A stretch of DNA of 64,000 nt from Ricinus communis (lineage: Eukaryota; Streptophyta; Magnoliopsida; Malpighiales; Euphorbiaceae): positions 16,928,001 to 16,992,000 of the forward strand of contig NC_063260.1 of the NCBI RefSeq assembly GCF_019578655.1, read 5' to 3'. Of the stretch, positions 56,077-64,000 are shown piece after piece. The translations under genes and the position numbers were made by a program. Under the pieces are notes generated by a model. The model was not told the origin of the DNA and ran no database searches. It worked only from the letters and a program-made list of their open reading frames with translations. Numbering within the stretch: the first letter of the stretch is position 1; the number at the start of each line of letters is the position of its first letter.

Positions 56077-59000
56077 TGTTTGGAGTGATTTTTGTCTTTC
56101 GTCTCAAATTTTTACTTGATTTATTTCTTTTAAAATGCTTGGATTGAATTATAGCAACTATGAGCTTTCCAAGTATGCGAGCTGATTAAATAGAATTGAA
56201 TTGAATTCCTGCACTTTAGACTTTCCAAACAAGTGTATATACAAAAATTAATAGTGAAGAAACTTTTAAATTGGGCTGATTGCCTTGTGATAACTCGTGA
56301 ACATTAAGTCATTGTTGCTAACTGGAAAAAGCAACTAATGGAAGCCTAATATGCTGTTAGGTGTCTTATATTCTTTCAGAAGGAGGATTTATTCAACCCA
56401 AGAAGTCTAATTCTCTATATATTTTAGTTGCTGATACATATATGATATAGGTTATGCTTGGGGGTTGTTTTTATATGTCTTACTTTAACTAGGAAATCAT
56501 ACATATCTAGAAAGTTTAGTGATATCCCTTTATTGTATTAGTTACATTATTAACTTGACATATTATTTAGGACTGCTGAAAGGTTTCAGCTCATCAAATC
56601 ATTTTAATTAAATAATTCCTTAGAATGGGTTTTCCTTAGATTAATTGAGGCATCAAAGGAATATTAAACCCCATCAAGATCCTGTTATTGCAAGGAACTT
56701 GGCCTTGAATGTAAAGAATTGGTTTTCAATGACTAACTGAATGTCCAAATAATCCTTTTAGTATCACCCTTCTTTATATGTCCTATTGTGAAAATGTCAT
56801 ATTAATTCTTATGACGAAAAATTTTCTAGGAGTAAAGATACGCTGCTCGCTCCCATCAATGTTTTAACAACTTTTTAAATTATGTAATGATATGGATACA
56901 GATATATTTCCCTTCACATGCTTGATCATTTGGATCCTTAGCATAGATCAAAGTACATTTTTGATTTGTGAATTTAATCTCCTTCATAATTTTCACCTAC
57001 AAAACTTTCTTTAGGTATGTTGCAAAGTGTTTCGAGTGGGGAATTTGATGATGTAGAACAGGATAGGACGTGATAGCACATGAATGAAAGAAAAACAGAT
57101 TTGTTTTGCTGCCCTATGTTTGTTGTAAGTAGGATAAGGCAAGCCATTAGACAAGGTAAACCAGTTGGAGGGAAGGAGGACAATATTGCAACTTTTACCA
57201 TTGCTGTTGACTAAGTGAGGGATTGGACTAACATTTAGGCCAATCGAAAACTTTCATAAAAAAGTTGATAATTTTATTATCAAGGATTACTGTTATGCTA
57301 TTAAGCTTAGGGACAAAAATAACTAGTTTTGGAATAATAGGGAGTGGTTAATAAAAGGATTAAGTGGCAATTTAGTTCTTACATTTTGTAAGTTTTGACA
57401 ATTAGTCTCTAGAAAAATGATTTTGTACATTTGGTTTTTAGAATTGTCAGTTTAGGACAATTTCTCCTTTCAATTCATTATTTATTATATCTTAACAAAG
57501 TTGCTTATAGATTCCTGTAAAGAATTAAAATATAAATTCTTTTTTGCTGATCTTAATGACACCACTCTTTTCGCATCCTTTAAGGTTGTGACAAGTGCTA
57601 TGATCTCATGTTCAAATATTTTCATAATCAATATCAATATCAAAGAAAGTTTAATACCATGCTGATCTCATGTTTTGGAGTTTGCTAATATGTTACTGTT
57701 GGAATGAGTACAGTATATGTGGAGAGAGAGGGAACTAAGATGAATCTCTCTCTCTGATTGATAAATGGTGCTCTTAATCAACAATTTTATGCTAATTGTC
57801 AATCCTTTACAAGGCTTATCAGAATGTCACATGCATGTTACTATTTGAGTGTAGTCCATTGTTCCAATACTTTGCTCTCTCTTTCTCTCTCTTTTTGGCA
57901 TGCAAAACATTTAGTCAGTTTATCTTCAATTTTATGTGACTTACATAAATGTAGGTGCTGCACAATGTTTGGGAGAATTATATCAGCATTTTGGAAGAAG
58001 AATTACTTCAGGTTTGCTTGAAACAACGGTTATTGCAACGAAACTCATGAAGTTTCATGAGGTAGTGTAATTAAATTTGGCGCGGCTACATGTATTTTGA
58101 ACACATGCATTATTGTAACATGGGGATAGCATGAGTGCAGAATGAGGAGCTTCTACTCTAGTTATGTTATATCTTCTCAGGTAGTGCATTAGGAATGACT
58201 TTTTTGTTGAGAACTCTTGTGCTTAATTGGCGTTTGGAAAAAAACTTATAGGAAAATGTTGATTACGCTACTTCATTTGCAAACTGCTAGAAGAAGTGCG
58301 GATAATGATGTGTTGAATTATTTGATACGTTTTGGGATTGTGGCTAGCTCAAGGGTTGTAATTCTTAAAATGCTTGAAAGGAGTCTCTATATTTTTGATC
58401 TCTGATTTATAGGTAGGTTGTTATTTTTATTTCTTATTGTTAAAGCCTCACCGAACAACTTAAGCATTTGGTGATTGGGTTTGGTGGTAATTTGACGTGA
58501 TATTATAGCTTCTACGATCAAAATGTCTAGAGTTTGATTACCAACAACCTTTTCTGATTAACTAAAAATTTCAGCACAAGGCAAGGCTGGTCAATGCTTG
58601 TCCATGCTTTCAACCTAATGGGTTGGGGGTCTGTATGCTTTATGAGAAATTTTTAGGTAGACTCTATCACGTCATCTATAGACAAAACCAATTCTATAGT
58701 GACATGTGGCATTATTTATTAATTGTTGCATTTGTATTGGTTGGTTTTTAATCATGGACGGTTAATGGTAATAAATAAACAAACCAATGCAAATGCAACA
58801 CTTAATGAATAATGCCACATGTCAACATTTAATTCAATTTGTCTACGGATGATGTGTACGTTAAGAATTTTTCATGCTTTATGGTTATTTGACACTTAAA
58901 AGTGGCAGGTTTAATCTAGGACGGAGTATGGATAGAGGTGCATGTCTTACTGTATAGAAAATGGAAAGAGAAAAAAGAATCATTTTTTGATTCATCACTA

Positions 59001-62000
59001 TGAATGGTATGAGGGGGTGTTTTTTCTTGGGAAATGAAAGGCCTCTATTTGCACTTATTAATGGATGGGTTAAACCTTAGTTGCTGGGACTGTGTAAAAT
59101 TCTTAAGATTCCTTTTGCTGATGTGGATTTGTTGCTTAATTCTATGCTAGTAAAATCCCTCATTTGTACTTGGATTGTATCCCTTTAGTTGCTTTTAGTA
59201 ATATCTCTTTGCTTATCCAAAAACAAAAGGAAAAGATTGGGAAGAGATGTTATAATTGATTTGAAGGTATTGAGGACTCTCTCTTGGCTATTTGTTTCCA
59301 TTTTCTTTGGTTCATCTTGGTTCTTTTGTTAGGTTTAGAAATTTCTAGAAGTATATTTGATTGAGAATATGTGGCTTAGAAAATTTTTAGCATTGCTTGG
59401 TGTATATTTTCTTCTTCTTTTTTTTCCCTCTTTCCTGTAAATTGATATTCATTTGTAGTTTAATTACTCATTTCGCTTGATATTATCAGGAGTTTGTGAG
59501 GCAAGAAGCTTTACTCATGCTTCAAAAAGCTTTGGAAGGCTGTGGTGGTACTGCTGTTTCTGCAGCTTATACTGAAGCATTCCGTCTTATCACACGGTTT
59601 GCCATTGGGGATAAATCACTTGTTGTTAGAATTGCTGCTGCTCGTTGTCTGAAGGCATTTGCCAACATTGGAGGGCCTGGTTTGGGAGTTGGAGAACTCG
59701 AGAATTCGGCATCTTATTGTGTGAAGGTTAGTATTTGTATTTCTAATTTTTCTTCAATCTATTATTTACAAGTTTTCAAAAGATTCGAAAATATGATGTC
59801 ATGAGGAGCTGTAACCATTGCCTTGGATAGGCCCTTGAGGATCCTGTATCATCTGTTAGAGATGCATTTGCTGAAGCTTTGGGTTCTTTGCTTGCTCTTG
59901 GAATGAATCCAGAGGCACAGGTATACATAGTGTAGTTTATTTTTTGTTTCCATTTTGTCTCCCCTTCCCCACTTTTGTGCTTTCATTTTCTTTCTCTAAA
60001 CACTTTCTGCAGTCTCCCAATTTTTACCCTTTGCTAGGTTCAACCGAGGGGAAAAGGTCCTTTTCCTCCAGCAAAGAAACTAGAAGGTGGCTTGCAGAGG
60101 CATTTAGCTTTGCCCTTCACAAAAGGTATTTATTGATGAAATAGATACACCTTCCCTGCTTTCTTATTTAATTATTTCTAGTGGAACTGTAGTATTTGAG
60201 TTGTAGCTTTTGTTCTTTTGTATAAAGGGTCTCTAGGGTGTGGTATTTTCGATAACAAGGACTTATATTAACATAGATTTAGCTATTTTATGACATTTGT
60301 CCTTATAATTGCATCAAGTAAACAAACAAAATAACGTACAAATCGATCTTCAAAATATGGTCTTGGTTCCTAATGAATTCCAAAGCTTTCTCAAAAAGTG
60401 AGCAATTTATTATTGATCTTTTAACTTTTTCAAACATAGCAAGTGGGCATTTCACGAGTGCTCTATGACAAACATTAAAATGGTATGTTGGTTTATATGA
60501 CATGAAAATGAACATTTTCTTGATTGAGCAATTTCTTTTCCTTGAAAAATGATGGCTAAATGCACATTAAGTAAAAGTACAGAGATCTCTGGCTGTTTTT
60601 GCTATTTTCTCTATAAAAGCTTAGGCGGCTCATGAATAGTTGATAGAACTTATAGTAGATATCATATATGCAAACTTGCTCTTTGCCCCCCTTGACAATC
60701 ATTGTTCAAATTGCAGCTAGTGGAATACGGGGGAAGGACACAAGAATGGGCATAACTCTATCTTGGGTATCATTTTTGCAGGTAAAAGCTGATATTTCAT
60801 GCCTTTCCACCCTCCTTCTCTCCCTCTCCCTTCTCCACCCTTTTGTCATCTCTTCTTCATTTTGTTACTTCTAGTGCTTGTGCTGCCTTTCTATAAGTAT
60901 CATTGTCAAAAGGAAGTAAACAAGACTTCTTAGTTCTTATCAAGTAAATGATAAAAGGAAGGAAACAAAGTAAAGCAAACAAAATTTATACTTACCTTGA
61001 CATCTTCTTTAAGCATATGTATGGAAACACAAGAAAGGGTGGGGACTGAAATGTGGGTTATGAATGTTTTGAAACCTTGAGAAGAGTGAGGGGATAATTT
61101 ATCAGAATGGTGAAATTTGCTCTGGGCCTTACACAAGCTCTATTTTATGTAGGAATAAAGGCGAAGAAACTAGCTTGCACTTGGGATGGAATTTACATTT
61201 GTTTCACTCTCTTATCCTTACTTTGTTTCCCCGTAAGGAAAATCAATAGTAGAGAAACACCTTTTTGAATATTGATTATAATATAGATTTCATATGTTTG
61301 TATGTATTTTTTTATCTATCTATCTATCTATACTTCAAATAGAAATTTATAAGACAATTTTTAGTCTTTTGATTATAATTGTTCTCTCATGGGCTAAAAG
61401 AAACATATTGGTGGAAACTACATAATTATTGTAAGCTACTAACAATGTTAATCATACTGTACATTTCAGTAGATTATTGTCTCAAAAGTGGTACCCCTCT
61501 CCTCCTTTATTTTCATCCCTTTAGAAGAGACTGGTTTTCGTCCACGTGTGTTGTACATGAAAGTTAATAATTGGATTTGTGATTATTAATTTATTATATA
61601 TATTTTTTCTCACGTAATTCTTGTGTGCATTAATTCAAAGATCAAGTATTATTCTATTTAGACTCATTATTATAAAATCTTTTAGACAATTTCAATTAAT
61701 AATAAGCATTAAAAGAAAAATAAAATAATCAATGAAGAAAATACATCTACTTGAAGTGTTGACTTTAGTTGGTATGATCATAATTGGGTTAATAATTCTA
61801 TAAATAAAATAGAAAAATATGATAAAAAGCACAAAAAAATAATATATTTTTTACAATATATAAAACTAAAAACATGTACAGTACTTTAACTTATAGATAG
61901 AAATTTATACAATGTTTGATAAATAATAAAATAAATTATTTAATATTTACACTCATTCGACCAAGATTTATTGGATGCTTAAATTATAATTTTTCTATTA

Positions 62001-63982
62001 TCTATTATTGTAATATTATTTTTATTTGTAATTATTAATCATTATTATTATTATCTATTATTTTATCTTTTAGAGTTTTTATTTTAATTATATACATCTA
62101 TTATTTTGTCTTTTAGAGTTTTAATTTTAATCATATACAGCGATTATTATTATCTATTATTTTGTCTTTTAGAGTTTTATTTCTATACAAATTTTATCCC
62201 TATACTACTACTATCTATTATCTTTCCTATTAAATTATATTAAATTAGTAAAAGAACAACTCGACCAATCTTAACAATATTAATCACAAGGCCCTTTCAG
62301 TGAATTTGTCCATTCGCACTTTGATGTAAGTTATGATTATGATATTATTCTCTCCACCCTTTTCTTTCTCAAAACCAATTTCTCCTTAAATATAAAGTAA
62401 ATGTCTTGGTATTGTCAGAATTATTACCAAGTGATGCAAGTCAATTGTAAAATTGATTTTAGTAGTCACCAGGACTTTTAAAATAATCCTTATTGTCATT
62501 ATCAGAGCTTCATCACCACCATCGCGCAATTCTCTGTTTTTCATTTATTTCTTTTGTAGTTGACCCAGGTTGAAGTGTGATTCTAAGTTAACCTGAACCT
62601 TATTTTCTTGGTGCTAATATCTCCTATCCCTGAATTATCCTTGCAGGCTATTCGACTGAAGTATCTACATCCAGACAGTGAGCTTCAAAACTATGCTCTC
62701 CAGGTTATGGAAATGCTTCGTGCGGATACTTCTGTTGATGCCCATGCACTGGTATGTCTTTAGAAATTTTTTTGTTTCTGTTTTCTTATTATTCTCATAC
62801 GATAAGTTTGACAGATATTTCAATATTGTGCCAAATTGGCTGTTCCAAATTTAGTTTTGTATCTCTTGTAGCCTACCGTTCTATTGAAGATAAGCCATGT
62901 TAGTGATTGCTGGACTAGCATGCTGCAATTACACGGGTCTAAAGTTAGAAAGCAAGATTTTGTTTTCAGAAATTGATATGTAAGCGAATTAAGACAAAGA
63001 TTATTTTAGGAGTTTCTATTCATTTGTTAGGAAAAGAAACTTTATCAAGAGATTTGTGCTGGATGGATAAGGATCCATCCAATCTGAAGAACGCAAAACA
63101 AACTAGCGACAGAAAAAGATGCTACTCAAAGAACAGCTCTCCAATCTAGCTGTGCAACACTAAAAGATTCTCCTCTAAAGCCCCTTGAAGCACAAGCCCA
63201 CAAAGAAGCCAAGAAACCACTTTTATCTAGCAGTTGAGTAAAAGACAACATCCGGCTTTTGAAAATGCGGGCATTTATCTCCATTCTACTACTCCATAAG
63301 ACTGCAAGGAAAATTCCAATTCTATAGAACTTCAGCATCATTGCACCACCAAACCCTCCCTGTTTTGCACCAATAGAAGTCTCTAAAGGATCTGCACATA
63401 TCCAACTCTCTCAGATTGACCAAAAAGATTCCAGATCAAAATTACTTATCATGACTGACTGTTGGTGTTGCAGTCAATTCTGAGGAACTGACTTTTGTCA
63501 TGAATAGGGCTTTGGTCCATTGCAGATAATAAAGACTAAAGGGTGGTTATGTATGCTAACATATTCTAGTGTGTGAAGTTCATGGATTTTGAAGTGTTGA
63601 TGGAGAAGTTTAATTATCAAAAACTTAAAGATTCATAATTGTTTAGATTTTTTTTAAGCTTGAAAGCAAATTGCTATATTTCAAGAGCATCCAGATAGAT
63701 GCTTACTGATTCATATCTATGGTCTTTTGAAGGCTTGCATTCTTTATATATTGCGGGTTGGTGTGACTGATCAGATGACTGAACCTACTCAGAGGAGCTT
63801 CTTAGTTTTCCTGGGAAAGCAGGTACGTTCTCATAATTCAGCCTTTAGGTCTCTCATCTTAATAATTTGGTTATTCACACTATTCATATGGAAACTTGCA
63901 GCTTGAGTCTTCTGATGCCAGTCCTTACATGAAAATTGCTGCGTTACGTACTTTGTCATACACATTGAAAACATTGGGCGAG
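55564..63982 (+). CDS. SWEETIE: SWEETIE / HEAT repeat-containing protein 5, first ten exons
   Basis: Exons: 55564-55728, 55824-56031, 57955-58061, 59490-59726, 59831-59920, 60038-60125, 60717-60781, 62647-62751, 63733-63822, 63902-63982. All introns are GT-AG, phases fit, and together they give 412 codons without a stop; the last ends at a GTGAGG donor. The protein starts MTKNYVRENVPLSRFGVLVA; an in-frame TTG 21 bases upstream is not the start. Helical-repeat segments include GARRPVRHLASVAMARIIYK, VVRIAAARCLKAFANIGGPG and SVRDAFAEALGSLLALGM, typical of HEAT repeats. The order matches Arabidopsis SWEETIE (recalled), a protein of about 2,200 residues, so roughly a fifth is here. SWEETIE affects sugar and trehalose metabolism and senescence. 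Animal and yeast relatives (HEATR5, Laa1) work with the AP-1 clathrin adaptor. I see no damage. Confidence 0.95.
56032..57954 (+). other. SWEETIE intron 2
   Basis: GTTAGT...TGTAG, 1.9 kb. It has a 32-base TA run at 56041-56072, starting ten bases after the donor site. No other element could be identified. Confidence 0.85.
56041..56072. repeat. TA microsatellite in SWEETIE intron 2
   Basis: Sixteen TA units right behind the splice donor at 56032. Confidence 0.97.
58062..59489 (+). other. SWEETIE intron 3
   Basis: GTAGTG...TCAG, 1.4 kb. Contains the MITE at 58645-58873. The donor GTAGTG is weaker than the usual GTAAGT, but the coding frame demands it. Confidence 0.85.
58645..58873. repeat. 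MITE with 10-bp direct repeat, in SWEETIE intron 3
   Basis: The arms 58645-58752 and 58768-58873 are near-complete inverted repeats. For example, GACATGTGGCATTATTTATT on the left mirrors AATGAATAATGCCACATGTC on the right. It is flanked by ATGCTTTATG at 58635-58644 and again at 58874-58883. A 9-10-bp duplication and long inverted arms fit a Mutator-type MITE. Confidence 0.88.
60782..62646 (+). other. SWEETIE intron 7
   Basis: GTAAAA...TGCAG, 1.86 kb. Its second half (about 61600-62330) is AT-rich and includes the dispersed repeat 62202-62320 and a repeated TTTTGTCTTTTAGAGTTTT word at about 62068, 62112 and 62160. No gene. Confidence 0.8.
62202..62320. repeat. Dispersed repeat, copy 3 of 3
   Basis: The most complete copy: ACTACTACTATCTATTATCT, then TATTAAATTATATTAAATTA, then AGTAAAAGAAC and CCAATCTTAACAATATTAAT. 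The first half matches 32190-32270 and the second half 40350-40430. Confidence 0.65.
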
Positions 63983-64000
63983 GTGAGGCATTATTACATT

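Noticed and set aside
57758..61567. Short open frames in SWEETIE introns (for example 57758-58021, 58217-58405 and 61379-61567)
   Set aside because: They cross or fill introns defined by conserved exon frames and have no motif of their own.

Overview
The window is nuclear DNA from a flowering plant, almost certainly a dicot. It is AT-rich, its genes have GT-AG introns, and most of it is layered plant transposable elements. Two host genes carry the unique sequence. One is an intronless alpha/beta-hydrolase carboxylesterase of the plant CXE family (30167-31195, +). The other is the first ten exons of the giant HEAT-repeat protein SWEETIE/HEATR5 (55564-63982, +), which runs off the right edge. 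Protein resemblance would suit Malpighiales such as Euphorbiaceae, but the sequence alone does not fix the species.

Layout, left to right. 1-6051 is a non-autonomous Ty3/gypsy element on the minus strand, with a tRNA-Asp primer site and two nearly identical LTRs. 6330-10700 holds a Copia LTR scrap and a decayed PIF/Harbinger transposon (Myb/SANT gene plus transposase) split by a probable solo LTR. 10953-13308 is a 39-bp satellite of about 60 units with a roughly 234-bp higher-order pattern. 13531-18505 is AT-rich spacer with one inverted-repeat element. 18506-27563 is the 3' half of a Tat-lineage Ty3/gypsy element: ribonuclease H, second ribonuclease H, integrase, an 89-bp tandem array, an antisense accessory gene and a 3' LTR. 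Two solo LTRs interrupt it. 30085-31195 is the carboxylesterase and its TATA box.

32391-39870 is a three-level nest: a LINE, split by a gypsy-type fragment, itself split by an otherwise complete but mutated Copia element (32791-37981) with a perfect GCAAT target duplication. 43490-45619 is a truncated gypsy element. 46130-54520 is a decayed chromovirus-like Ty3/gypsy element on the minus strand, invaded by a 3.1-kb solo LTR with a perfect TGAGA duplication. Its right-hand LTR has a primer site on one side and a polypurine tract on the other. From 55564 to the end lies the SWEETIE gene, with a MITE and a TA microsatellite in its introns.

No operon-like or cooperating gene system is visible. 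The more unusual material is the codon-length satellite inside or beside a dead Harbinger element, the antisense gene of the Tat element, the LTR shared between primer site and polypurine tract, and GC-rich palindromes that recur in several unrelated LTRs of an otherwise AT-rich region. All coordinates and alignments were read by eye; identities are approximate unless a perfect match is stated.
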